Shown here one piece after another: positions 8,097-15,878 of a stretch of DNA of 64,000 nucleotides; the stretch's first letter is position 1, and every line of letters begins with the position of its first letter. The stretch covers positions 16,992 through 80,991 of the forward strand of contig JAAYKY010000007.1 of assembly GCA_012522185.1 (NCBI GenBank). Direction: 5' to 3'. Made by a program: the position numbers and the translations under genes. The stretch comes from Flavobacteriaceae bacterium (GTDB taxonomy: Bacteria; Bacteroidota; Bacteroidia; Flavobacteriales; Weeksellaceae). Under the pieces are notes generated by a model. It was not told the DNA's origin. It did no database searches and worked only from the letters and a program-made list of their open reading frames with translations.

Positions 8097-8858
8097 ATGC
8101 AGAAAGAATTTCAAAGTTTTATTGGAGAAGAATGGAAAAATGTGGACTTAAAAAGTCCCTATGTAAAGGACTATCGGCTTGAGGTTTCCAATTTTGGAAG
8201 ACTAAGATCAGTGACTCCAAAAGGTTTAAATCTTTTAAAAGGAAGCGATACGAACGGCTATCGAACCATCCGACTTAAATTATTTAAACCCCGTCCAGAA
8301 GAAGATCAATTATTACTTGACAAATATTTAAAGGAAATTCGAGACTTACGCAAAGTTGTCAGAAAGTTAGAAAAAGAAGGCCCGGTTTCTGAGTTTAACT
8401 CTACCCAAGGAGAACTAGAAAAACTCATCAAGAAAAAAGATAAATTCCTAAAAAAAGAAACCAAAGCGAGGACAATTTATTACCAAGCACTCGTCCATCG
8501 GCTCGTAGCCGAATATTTCCTTCCCGAAACCCATACCGAAGGAAAAGTTGTGGCACATCTGGATTTCAATAAACACAATAATCGTCCATCCAATTTAAAA
8601 TGGATGACGATGGAAGAAAATATTGCACACCAGCAAAACAGTCCCTATGTGATTTCTGATTATAAAAAACGTAAAGATCGCTTTTTTCCTTCTGAAAACA
8701 ATTCAAAACTCACCGAAACCAAGGTGATGTATCTGAAGAAACTCTTGAACGAAGGAAAGCCCATGAAACAACTCGTTCGAATGTTCAAAGTGACCGAAAC
8801 CCAAATTCTGCGAATCAAACGCGGCGAAAACTGGGGCAGGGTAAAAGCAGCGAAATAA
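8097..8858 (+). CDS. NUMOD4/HNH endonuclease-like protein
   Basis: A 253-residue protein starting at MQKEFQSF; a longer TTG start at 8016 is unlikely because it overlaps promoter-like sequence. The N-terminal section (EEWKNVD...YRLEVSNFGRLRS) is a NUMOD4-type motif found next to homing-endonuclease cores. A predicted coiled coil (about 85-125) is followed by an HNH core: HRLVAEYF, VAHLDFNKHNNRPSNLKW and MEENIAHQ. The C-terminus (about 205-250) looks like a helix-turn-helix DNA-binding tail (KQLVRMFKVTETQILRIKRG). HNH/NUMOD proteins bind and nick DNA and often act as free-standing homing endonucleases. Here it is not inside an intron, and no mobile-element ends were seen around it. Confidence 0.85.
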   Translation: MQKEFQSFIGEEWKNVDLKSPYVKDYRLEVSNFGRLRSVTPKGLNLLKGSDTNGYRTIRLKLFKPRPEEDQLLLDKYLKEIRDLRKVVRKLEKEGPVSEFNSTQGELEKLIKKKDKFLKKETKARTIYYQALVHRLVAEYFLPETHTEGKVVAHLDFNKHNNRPSNLKWMTMEENIAHQQNSPYVISDYKKRKDRFFPSENNSKLTETKVMYLKKLLNEGKPMKQLVRMFKVTETQILRIKRGENWGRVKAAK

Positions 8859-8880
8859 TGTTTCATCACTGCGGTTTTCT

Positions 8881-8888
8881 TACTTTTG
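8881..8888 (+). promoter_or_regulatory. -7 box (TACTTTTG) for dxs, next to the start codon
   Basis: TACTTTTG matches TAnnTTTG and ends 6 bp before the dxs ATG at 8895. A weak TTTC lies at 8861-8864, roughly where a -33 element would fall. If used, the transcript would begin at or beside the start codon. This also favours the ATG over an in-frame TTG inside the box itself. Confidence 0.5.
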
Positions 8889-8894
8889 CAGGAA

Positions 8895-10667
8895 ATGAAA
8901 TCTTTGCTCGATCATATCTATTCCCCAAACGAACTTCGCCAACTGAAAAGAAGTGATTTGTCTCAAGTTTCCGCAGAGTTGAGAGAATTTATTCTCGATA
9001 CGCTTTCGGTGAAACCGGGACATTTGGGAGCAGGTCTTGGTGTGGTGGAGCTGACCGTTGCGCTTCATTATTTTTATGATACGCCCGAAGATTTGCTCAT
9101 CTGGGACGTGGGACATCAATGCTATCCACACAAAATTCTGACCGGACGAAAAAAGCAGTTCGATACGCTTCGCCAATTAAATGGTATTTCAGGGTTTCCT
9201 ACCAGTGAAGAAAGTGAGTTTGACGCATTCGGAACGGGACATTCTTCGACTTCCGTTTCGGCCATTACCGGAATGGCAATTGCCGATCAAATGTTGGGAA
9301 AATCCAATAAACACATCGCGGTAATCGGTGACGCATCCATAGTTTCCGGGATGGCACTCGAAGGTCTGAACCACCTGGGAAGTACGGATTTGGATGTTTT
9401 AATTATTCTAAATGATAATTCGATTGGGATTGATCCATCGGTAGGCGCTTTGAAGGAGCATTTTTTTCATTTGGAAAATGGCGGCCAACATTCTGTTTTT
9501 GAAGATTTTGGATTTCATTACAAAGGCGTAATTGACGGACATAATTTTGAGGAATTATTTTCAGCTTTTGAAGAACTGGAATCCATTAAAAAACCAAAAA
9601 TTCTTCACATCAAAACGGTAAAAGGAAAAGGATATGCCAATGCGGAAGCCGATCAGGTAAAATGGCATTCGCCCGGATTATTCAACAAGGCAACCGGGGA
9701 AATTTCCAAAACATTGCAATCGAAAATTTCGTTTCAGGAAATTTTTGGCGAAACAATGAGCGAACTGATGCGTCAAAATGAAAAAATTACTGCCATCACG
9801 CCGGCAATGCTGACCGGGAGCAATCTGGTCAAATCGAAATTGGAATTTCCAAACCGTGTTTTGGATGTAGGAATTGCGGAACAACATTCGGTTACGCTCG
9901 CAGCCGGAATGGCAACGCAGGGAATCATTCCGTATCTGGCGATTTATTCGACGTTTTTGCAACGTGCTTACGATCAGGTCATTCACGATGTGGCATTGCA
10001 AAATTTACCCGTTGTTTTTTGCATTGATCGCGCAGGAATTGTTGGCACGGACGGTGCAACGCATCACGGTTATTTCGATGTTTCTTTTTTGCGAAGCATT
10101 CCCAATATGATCGTTTCGGCTCCGATGGATGAAAAAGATTTCAGGAATTTGCTTTTTACGGCTCAGTTTGCTGATGCTCCTTTTTCCATTCGATTTCCAA
10201 AAGGAAATACGGAGGTAGAAGTTTTAGAATCGGATTTTAATCGGATTGAAATTGGAAAAGCGGAAGAGTTAAAATCTGGAAAGGAAGTCGCGATTTTGAC
10301 TTTTGGAACGATAGGAAATCGAATTCAAAAGATTTTATACCAAATAGAGTCAGAGAGATTGTTTGCTGAGCGTAGTCGAAGCATCGGTCATTATAAATTT
10401 ATTTTCTGCAAGCCTTTGGATGAGGATTTATTGGATGAAATTTTCAATCAGTATAAAACCATAATTAGTTTTGAAGACGGAATTTTGAGCGGTGGATTTG
10501 GCGATGCGATTTTGGAATATGCTTCAGAAAAAGAATTCAAAGGAAAAATTATAAGAAAAGCTTACCCGGATGAATTCATTGGGCACGGTTCAGTAGAGGA
10601 ATTGGAAAAACAAATCGGTTTGGATGAGGAGTCGATTTTGGAGTTTTTATTAAATTTAGAGCCCTAA
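8895..10667 (+). CDS. dxs: 1-deoxy-D-xylulose-5-phosphate synthase
   Basis: A 590-residue thiamine-diphosphate enzyme that condenses pyruvate and glyceraldehyde-3-phosphate, the first step of the MEP isoprenoid pathway. The N-terminal signature GHLGAGLGVVELTVALHY, the thiamine-binding region VIGDASIVSGMALEGLNH (GDA instead of the usual GDG) and NDNSIGIDPSVGAL are present. They are followed by the transketolase central domain (DVGIAEQHSVTLAAGMA) and the C-terminal domain. The length is at the short end for the family, as I expect for Flavobacteriia. Two oddities: residues about 484-496 (SERLFAERSRSI) are encoded by repeat-like DNA, and the last two codons plus the stop lie inside a perfect 33-bp palindrome. 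Confidence 0.95.
   Translation: MKSLLDHIYSPNELRQLKRSDLSQVSAELREFILDTLSVKPGHLGAGLGVVELTVALHYFYDTPEDLLIWDVGHQCYPHKILTGRKKQFDTLRQLNGISGFPTSEESEFDAFGTGHSSTSVSAITGMAIADQMLGKSNKHIAVIGDASIVSGMALEGLNHLGSTDLDVLIILNDNSIGIDPSVGALKEHFFHLENGGQHSVFEDFGFHYKGVIDGHNFEELFSAFEELESIKKPKILHIKTVKGKGYANAEADQVKWHSPGLFNKATGEISKTLQSKISFQEIFGETMSELMRQNEKITAITPAMLTGSNLVKSKLEFPNRVLDVGIAEQHSVTLAAGMATQGIIPYLAIYSTFLQRAYDQVIHDVALQNLPVVFCIDRAGIVGTDGATHHGYFDVSFLRSIPNMIVSAPMDEKDFRNLLFTAQFADAPFSIRFPKGNTEVEVLESDFNRIEIGKAEELKSGKEVAILTFGTIGNRIQKILYQIESERLFAERSRSIGHYKFIFCKPLDEDLLDEIFNQYKTIISFEDGILSGGFGDAILEYASEKEFKGKIIRKAYPDEFIGHGSVEELEKQIGLDEESILEFLLNLEP
10366..10381 (+). repeat. CTGAGCGTAGTCGAAG repeat-like insert inside dxs
   Basis: The string CTGAGCGTAGTCGAAG resembles short interspersed repeats that I know from many bacterial genomes, usually in intergenic DNA. 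Here it is read in frame and encodes part of AERSRS in the C-terminal domain of Dxs, between two otherwise family-like segments (KILYQI and FIFCKPLDEDLLDEIF). No second copy was noticed in this window. Confidence 0.45.
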
Positions 10668-10692
10668 CAGGGTTTGAAACCCTGTTAGGGCT
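10660..10692. repeat. 33-bp perfect palindrome, copy 1 (overlaps dxs stop)
   Basis: Two perfect 16-nt arms flank a single central G: the left arm starts AGCCCTAACAGGG, the right arm ends CCCTGTTAGGGCT. It covers the final two sense codons and the stop codon of dxs. It has no poly-T tract, so it is not a classical intrinsic terminator, although the RNA would form a strong hairpin. A relative with the core inverted occurs at 15754-15786. Confidence 0.85.
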
Positions 10693-10826
10693 GCCTGGCA
10701 TCCCATTTTATGAAGAAATATTTACGTATTTTCTATTTATTGCAGCTCCTACGAAACGAAAACCGGAGAGGGGAGAAGCTCTTAGGGTTTAGACTTTCAA
10801 ACTTTATACATTACACTATATTTCCT

Positions 10827-10834
10827 TAAATTTG
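10827..10834 (+). promoter_or_regulatory. -7 box (TAAATTTG) upstream of the sufT-like gene
   Basis: A full TAnnTTTG match ending 15 bp before the ATG at 10850. The preceding 35 bp is AT-rich but shows no clear TTTG -33 element. Confidence 0.5.
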
Positions 10835-10849
10835 TAAAAACAGAATATT

Positions 10850-11176
10850 ATGGCACTTACAGAACAACAATTGAATGAAATCGGCGAGAAGCTGGTCGAG
10901 AAATTCAAATCCATATACGACCCGGAAATCCCGGTAGATATCTATGAATTAGGACTGATTTACGATGCTTTTGCCAATGCAAACGGAAAAGTAAAAGTCC
11001 TGATGACACTTACTTCTCCCAACTGCCCGGTGGCCGAAAGTATGCCCAACGAGGTAAAGGAAAGAGTAGAGGAAATAGAAGGAGTAGAAGAAGCAGAAAT
11101 TGAACTGACTTTTGATCCGCCTTGGGATCGCGACATGATGAGCGAAGAAGCGAAATTCGAATTGGGTATGTTGTAA
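10850..11176 (+). CDS. MIP18/DUF59 family metal-sulfur cluster assembly factor (SufT-like)
   Basis: A 108-residue cytosolic protein of the DUF59/MIP18 family, which helps mature iron-sulfur proteins alongside the SUF machinery. Family motifs are SIYDPEIPVDIYELGLIYD (about 24-42) and the conserved TLTSPNCPVAESMP segment (about 60-73), whose cysteine (C66) is the reactive residue of the family, followed by DPPWDRDMMSE near the C-terminus. Length is normal. The rest of the suf cluster is not nearby; the next gene encodes an SPFH protein 36 bp downstream, so co-transcription is likely. Confidence 0.9.
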   Translation: MALTEQQLNEIGEKLVEKFKSIYDPEIPVDIYELGLIYDAFANANGKVKVLMTLTSPNCPVAESMPNEVKERVEEIEGVEEAEIELTFDPPWDRDMMSEEAKFELGML

Positions 11177-11212
11177 AAAAAATTAGTATTTTTCATAAAA
11201 ATTAAAAAAAGC

Positions 11213-12154
11213 ATGAATCCATTTGAAATCTTATCTGCATTCTCTGGTATCTTTTATATCATCGTTGCAATTTTTATCCTGAGTACATTGGGATTGTTCT
11301 TTATTGTGAAGCAGCAAACCGCAGTTGTAATTGAACGTTTCGGAAAGTTCCAAAGCGTAAGGAATTCCGGTTTTCAGTTAAAAATCCCAATTGTCGATCG
11401 TGTTGCCGGAAGAGTTTCTTTGAAAGTACAGCAACTTGACGTGGTGGTAGAAACCAAAACCAAAGACGACGTATTTGTAAAAATGAAAGTTTCGGTTCAG
11501 TACATGGTCATCAAAGACAAAGTTTACGAAGCTTTTTACAAACTCGACAATCCTTTTGCTCAAATCACCTCTTATGTTTTTGATGTGGTGAGAGCTGAAG
11601 TTCCTAAATTACGTTTGGACGATGTCTTTGAAAAGAAAGACGACATTGCGATCGCGGTCAATCGAGAAGTTCAGGAGGCGATGAATACCTATGGATACGA
11701 TATCATCAAAACTCTTGTGACAGATATCGATCCAGACGAGCAAGTAAAACACGCAATGAACCGAATCAATGCTTCGGAACGTGAAAAAGTAGCGGCTCAA
11801 TATGAGGGAGACGCTCAAAGAATTTTGATTGTCGAAAAAGCAAAAGCAGAAGCTGAAAGTAAAAGACTGCAAGGACAAGGTATTGCAGACCAAAGAAGAG
11901 AAATCGCTCGTGGTCTTGAGGAATCCGTAAATGTTTTAAACAAAGTCGGGATTAACTCCCAAGAGGCTTCAGCTTTGATTGTAGTAACTCAACACTATGA
12001 TACTTTACAAGCCGTTGGCTCGCTCAATAAATCCAATTTGATTTTATTGCCCAATTCCCCGCACGCAGCCGGTGATATGCTCAACAATATGATCGCTTCA
12101 TTTTCGGCAGCAAGCCAAATTGGAGAAGAAATGAAGAAGGCTAAAAAAGACTAA
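11213..12154 (+). CDS. SPFH/Band 7 domain protein (stomatin-like)
   Basis: A 313-residue membrane-anchored protein. An N-terminal transmembrane helix (about 12-31) is followed by the Band 7/SPFH domain (FIVKQQTAVVIERFGKFQ at about 32 onward) and then an alanine/glutamate-rich coiled coil (about 185-235, AEAESKRLQGQG). Such proteins oligomerise in membrane microdomains and often modulate proteases or transporters. No NfeD partner gene is adjacent, so a quality-control pairing cannot be argued here. The DUF59 gene lies immediately upstream on the same strand. Confidence 0.92.
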   Translation: MNPFEILSAFSGIFYIIVAIFILSTLGLFFIVKQQTAVVIERFGKFQSVRNSGFQLKIPIVDRVAGRVSLKVQQLDVVVETKTKDDVFVKMKVSVQYMVIKDKVYEAFYKLDNPFAQITSYVFDVVRAEVPKLRLDDVFEKKDDIAIAVNREVQEAMNTYGYDIIKTLVTDIDPDEQVKHAMNRINASEREKVAAQYEGDAQRILIVEKAKAEAESKRLQGQGIADQRREIARGLEESVNVLNKVGINSQEASALIVVTQHYDTLQAVGSLNKSNLILLPNSPHAAGDMLNNMIASFSAASQIGEEMKKAKKD

Positions 12155-12229
12155 TAGTGAATTAGATAGAATATTTTTTTATTCAAAATTTAAAGTTAAA
12201 TTAGCACTAATAATTAAAACCCTTATAAC

Positions 12230-13243
12230 ATGAAGAAAAATTTATTCTCTTTGCTTGCCGCATTCTTTGTATCAGGATTGGCAGTAGGTCAAAGTCTGAG
12301 TGCTGAAAACTTGGATGCAGACACTGAAGTAATTATCGGAACTCCGGAAATTGGTCCGACAGGGGTAACAGAAGGTACTTTGTACAGTAATGGACCTTAC
12401 TACAATGTTCCAGGAACGCCCAACATCAGTTTATTGGAAAGCGTCACAGTAGGTGTGACGACCTTAGGAGCAGGACATTCTTCTGCAGCAGGCATTCGTG
12501 TCGCAGATGACTGGGAGGTTACAGAAAATGTAATTGTAGAAAACATTCAGTTTTATGCCTATCAAACAGGTTCAAGTACGACTTCAACGATTACTGGAGT
12601 AAGCTTGGCGATTTGGGACGGACCTCCAAGCGATCCTGCAAGTAGCATAGTTTGGGGTGATCAGTTTGAAGACTTTTTTGACTCAACCGAATGGACAGGT
12701 GCCTACCGAGCGAGTGAAACAAACCCAAGTGATACCTCTAGACCTATTATGATCACTACAGCCAATACAGATGGATTGGAATTAGCCCCGGGTACTTATT
12801 GGTTGGATTGGGACGCAACAGGCTCTTTGACTTCAGGTCCTTGGGCTCCACCGATTGCTATTTTAGGAGAAGCTACCACTGGAAACGCTTTACAGTTCTT
12901 ACCAGATGAAGGAGGCTGGGGAGATTTGTTAGATGGTGGAACTTTTACCGGAATGGGACTTCCATTCGAAGTAAATGGAGAAGTTGTAACTGCTGGAGTT
13001 AATGATTTCTCAGCTACTTCTATTAGCATTTATCCGAACCCAACTGCGAAGTTCATCAATATCAAATCAGGAGCAAAAATCGAGTCGGTAGTTGTCTATA
13101 ACTTAGCCGGACAAGAGTTGATGAAAGCCTCTCCAAAAGGTAAGAATTCAGCATTTGATGTTTCTTCTTTGCCAAGTGGAACTTATATTATCAAAGCTGT
13201 TGTAGATGGAAAGGTTCAAACCCAGAAATTTATTAAAAAATAA
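12230..13243 (+). CDS. Secreted protein with T9SS type A sorting domain
   Basis: A 337-residue protein with a signal peptide (cleavage near VGQSLS, about residue 21) and a C-terminal Por-secretion sorting domain from about 262: SIYPNPTAKFINIKS, VVVYNLAGQELM, SLPSGTYIIKAV and a lysine-ending tail. This domain directs export through the type IX secretion system and surface attachment. The central part (about 30-250) is rich in Thr, Ser and Gly, with a beta-sandwich-like pattern (DDWEVTENVIVENIQFYAY). No catalytic motif was recognised; adhesion or a surface-layer role is possible. A strong terminator follows. Confidence 0.88.
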   Translation: MKKNLFSLLAAFFVSGLAVGQSLSAENLDADTEVIIGTPEIGPTGVTEGTLYSNGPYYNVPGTPNISLLESVTVGVTTLGAGHSSAAGIRVADDWEVTENVIVENIQFYAYQTGSSTTSTITGVSLAIWDGPPSDPASSIVWGDQFEDFFDSTEWTGAYRASETNPSDTSRPIMITTANTDGLELAPGTYWLDWDATGSLTSGPWAPPIAILGEATTGNALQFLPDEGGWGDLLDGGTFTGMGLPFEVNGEVVTAGVNDFSATSISIYPNPTAKFINIKSGAKIESVVVYNLAGQELMKASPKGKNSAFDVSSLPSGTYIIKAVVDGKVQTQKFIKK

Positions 13244-13265
13244 AATTCATTAACAAATAATTCAA

Positions 13266-13291
13266 ATGCCGGTTTCTGACCGGCATTTTTT
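13266..13291 (+). terminator. Intrinsic terminator after the T9SS protein gene
   Basis: An 8-bp perfect stem (ATGCCGGT paired with ACCGGCAT, loop TTCTG) followed by a run of six T. It lies 22 bp after the stop codon. Confidence 0.85.
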
Positions 13292-13323
13292 ATGGAATTA
13301 AAAATAAATTAAAATCGAATTCG

Positions 13324-13331
13324 TAATTTTG
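13324..13331 (+). promoter_or_regulatory. -7 box (TAATTTTG) next to the Fur-family start codon
   Basis: TAATTTTG matches TAnnTTTG and ends 5 bp before the ATG at 13337, so the mRNA would be leaderless or nearly so. It lies between the preceding terminator and the gene, which supports an independent promoter here. Confidence 0.5.
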
Positions 13332-13336
13332 AGGAA

Positions 13337-13744
13337 ATGGAAATTCAGGAAAAAATACTTCAAACACGAAAAATTCAACCCACCGCCATGCGGATTTTGG
13401 TGTTAAGAGCCATGCAGAATTCCGAACACGCTATAAGCCTTACCGAATTGGAAGCTTTGTTCGATCAGGCCGACAAAACCACCTTGTACCGAACGCTTAA
13501 AACATTTGAAAAAAACAAACTCGTTCACAGCATTGATGACGGAACCGGTTCCATGAAATACGCGCTCTGCGATGAAACTTGCGACTGCCTTCCCGAACAA
13601 GCACATATGCATTTTCATTGCAACAAATGCGAACTGACTTTCTGTATGAAAGAATATAATTTGCCCAAAATTCAAATTCCCAAAAAATTCAAAGCCGAAG
13701 AAACAAGTCTGGTGGTCAAAGGCTTATGCGAGAAATGCAGTTGA
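13337..13744 (+). CDS. Fur-family metal-dependent repressor (Zur-like)
   Basis: A 135-residue regulator. The N-terminal winged helix includes QPTAMRILVLRAM and the recognition region DKTTLYRTLKTFEKNKLVH (about 47-65). The C-terminal metal-binding half has HMHFHCNKCELTFC (about 91-104) and a final CEKC pair, the structural-zinc cysteines of the family, plus an extra CDETCDC cluster (about 76-82). The gene is followed 64 bp later by a heavy-metal P-type ATPase whose cytosolic tail is histidine-rich. Sensing zinc or a related metal and controlling that pump is therefore the best inference. Fur, Zur and PerR cannot be separated firmly from sequence alone. Confidence 0.9.
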   Translation: MEIQEKILQTRKIQPTAMRILVLRAMQNSEHAISLTELEALFDQADKTTLYRTLKTFEKNKLVHSIDDGTGSMKYALCDETCDCLPEQAHMHFHCNKCELTFCMKEYNLPKIQIPKKFKAEETSLVVKGLCEKCS

Positions 13745-13808
13745 GCCAAATTCTTTGCAACCGAGTTGCAGTAAATGCAAGCTAAATTTGAGGGAAAAAG
13801 AATGAATT

Positions 13809-15731
13809 ATGTCGCAGGATTGTTGTTCCACTACCTCAAATTCGCAACATGAACATGAGCACGACCACGGGGATGCTTTTTCACTGAAAGCCTATTTCCC
13901 GGCTATTATCAGCGGATTTATGCTTGCAATGGGCATCGCAATGGATTATTTTAACTGGGAAGTTTTTCAAAACGAAATGCTCCGAATTCTCTGGTACATC
14001 GTAGCCTATATTCCCGTGGGCTTTCCGGTTTTATTGCAAGGATTTCGATTGATTCTAAAAGGTGAATTCTTTACCGAATTTTCCTTGATGTCCGTGGCAA
14101 CTATCGGCGCTTTTATTTTGGGCGAATATCCCGAAGGCGTTGCCGTCATGCTGTTTTATGCGGTTGGCGAACTTTTTCAAAGCGCCGCGGTCAATAAAGC
14201 TCGGAACAACATCAAAGCCCTGCTCGATGTACGGCCGAATTCAGCCAATGTCTTCCGGGAAAACAAATGGCAAAGCATTGCTCCGGAACGCGTTGAAATC
14301 GGCGAAAGAATTCAGGTGAAATTGGGCGAAAAAGTTCCTTTGGACGGAATTTTAATTTCAGATTTTTCAAGTTTCAATACCTCGGCGCTGACCGGAGAAA
14401 GCAAGCCCGAAACCATCCGAAAAGGTGAAACTATTTTAGCCGGAATGCTCAACGAAGGAAAATTAATCGAAATCCAAACCACCAAAAAATTCGAAGACAG
14501 TTCATTGGCGAAAATCTTGGAAATGGTTCAGGAAGCGAGTTCAAGAAAAGCCAAAACCGAATTGTTCATCCGAAAATTCGCCAAAGTTTATACACCCGCC
14601 GTTTTCTTTCTCGCCGTGGCGGTAACGCTTTTGCCCTACTTTTTTGTGGAAAATTATTTGTTCAGGGAATGGTTTTATCGGGCTTTGATTTTTCTGGTTA
14701 TTTCCTGTCCCTGTGCGCTGGTGATTTCGATTCCGCTCGGATATTTTGGTGGAATTGGCGCCGCTTCCCGAAATGGAATTCTTTTCAAAGGTTCGAATTT
14801 CCTCGATTTGATGGCCAAAGTCAATACGGTGGTGCTCGACAAAACCGGAACTTTGACACGTGGCGTTTTCAAAGTTCAGAAAGTAAAAACCGAAGGTTTA
14901 TCGGAAAATGAATTTTTGGAGTATGTCTCGGCATTGGAAAGGAATTCCACACATCCGGTGGCCAAAGCGGTGGCTGAATTTTATCCTTCGAATTGGGAAG
15001 CGACCGAAGTAGAAGAATTTTCGGGAATGGGTCTGAAAGGAATGGTAAACGGAAAGGAAGTGCTGGCAGGAAATGGAAAGCTGATGGCTAAATTCAGAGT
15101 TGAATTTCCCAAAGAAATTGAAAATATCATCGAAACAATCGTATTGGTTTCCATCAATAAAAATTACGCCGGATATATTTTGATTTCGGATGAAATGAAA
15201 GCCGATGCTGCACAAGCGATTTCGGAAATCAAAAAAGCAGGCGTTTCTCAAATAATGATGCTGAGCGGTGACCGTAATTCGATTGTCCAAAAAACCGCTT
15301 CAGAAGTTGGAATTGGCCAAACTTTCGGAGAGCTTTTGCCGGAAGGCAAAGTCGAGAAAATCAAAGAATTAAAAGAAAATCCTCAAAACATCGTCGCTTT
15401 TGTAGGCGATGGAATCAATGATGCGCCCGTTTTAGCCTTAAGTGACGTGGGAATTGCGATGGGCGGAATGGGTAGCGATTTGGCGATTGAAACGGCCGAT
15501 GTGGTCATTCAAACGGATCAACCGTCCAAAATTGCTACGGCCATTAAAATCGGACGAAAAACCAAGCAGATTGTTATTCAGAATATTACATTGGCTTTTG
15601 TTGTGAAATTAATTGTGATGATTTTGGGTGCAGGCGGGTTAGCAACGATGTGGGAAGCCGTTTTTGCGGACGTTGGCGTGGCCTTATTGGCGATTTTAAA
15701 CGCTGTACGAATTCAGAATATGAAGTTTTGA
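13809..15731 (+). CDS. Heavy-metal translocating P1B-type ATPase (Zn/Cd/Pb class)
   Basis: A 640-residue membrane pump that exports divalent metal from the cytoplasm using ATP. It starts with a Cys/His-rich tail (CCSTTSNSQHEHEHDHGD) instead of an HMA domain. Visible motifs are TGES (195-198, actuator), the membrane metal site SCPCALVIS (CPC at 300-302), DKTGTLT (D344 is phosphorylated), the HP locus (HPVAKA) and GDGINDAPVLA of the hinge. CPC together with the His-rich tail and Fur/Zur-like neighbour favours the Zn2+/Cd2+ class (ZntA-like) over copper. A cobalt specificity cannot be excluded. It lies 64 bp downstream of the regulator gene on the same strand. Confidence 0.94.
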   Translation: MSQDCCSTTSNSQHEHEHDHGDAFSLKAYFPAIISGFMLAMGIAMDYFNWEVFQNEMLRILWYIVAYIPVGFPVLLQGFRLILKGEFFTEFSLMSVATIGAFILGEYPEGVAVMLFYAVGELFQSAAVNKARNNIKALLDVRPNSANVFRENKWQSIAPERVEIGERIQVKLGEKVPLDGILISDFSSFNTSALTGESKPETIRKGETILAGMLNEGKLIEIQTTKKFEDSSLAKILEMVQEASSRKAKTELFIRKFAKVYTPAVFFLAVAVTLLPYFFVENYLFREWFYRALIFLVISCPCALVISIPLGYFGGIGAASRNGILFKGSNFLDLMAKVNTVVLDKTGTLTRGVFKVQKVKTEGLSENEFLEYVSALERNSTHPVAKAVAEFYPSNWEATEVEEFSGMGLKGMVNGKEVLAGNGKLMAKFRVEFPKEIENIIETIVLVSINKNYAGYILISDEMKADAAQAISEIKKAGVSQIMMLSGDRNSIVQKTASEVGIGQTFGELLPEGKVEKIKELKENPQNIVAFVGDGINDAPVLALSDVGIAMGGMGSDLAIETADVVIQTDQPSKIATAIKIGRKTKQIVIQNITLAFVVKLIVMILGAGGLATMWEAVFADVGVALLAILNAVRIQNMKF

Positions 15732-15753
15732 ATAAATAAAATGAACAATTATC

Positions 15754-15786
15754 AGCCCTGTTAGGGTTCCAAACCCTAACAGGGCT
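15754..15786. repeat. 33-bp palindrome, copy 2
   Basis: Two perfect 15-nt arms (AGCCCTGTTAGGGTT and its complement) flank CCA. The outer ends (AGCCC...GGGCT) equal those of the copy at 10660-10692, but the inner core is inverted (CTGTTAGGG where the first copy has CTAACAGGG). It lies between the P-type ATPase and argH, both rightward, and lacks a T-tract. Confidence 0.85.
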
Positions 15787-15847
15787 TTAACAAGGCTTTT
15801 GAAAGAAAAATTTATTTCAACTTCCTGCCAATCCTTATTATTTGGTT

Positions 15848-15855
15848 TAATTTTG
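15848..15855 (+). promoter_or_regulatory. -7 box (TAATTTTG) for argH
   Basis: A full TAnnTTTG match ending 23 bp before the argH ATG, giving a short leader. No convincing TTTG -33 box was found upstream. Confidence 0.5.
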
Positions 15856-15878
15856 TGAAACTTTAAAAACAAAATCAA

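Noticed and set aside
10710..10829. A 39-codon plus-strand frame after dxs starting MKKYLRIFYLL
   Set aside because: The opening recalls the small lipoprotein at 5408, but there is no lipobox and the rest is not recognisable; probably chance or a decayed remnant.
15754..15786. Calling the 33-bp palindromes intrinsic terminators
   Set aside because: Both hairpins are strong but lack a T-run, so they were listed as repeats; they may still affect transcription.
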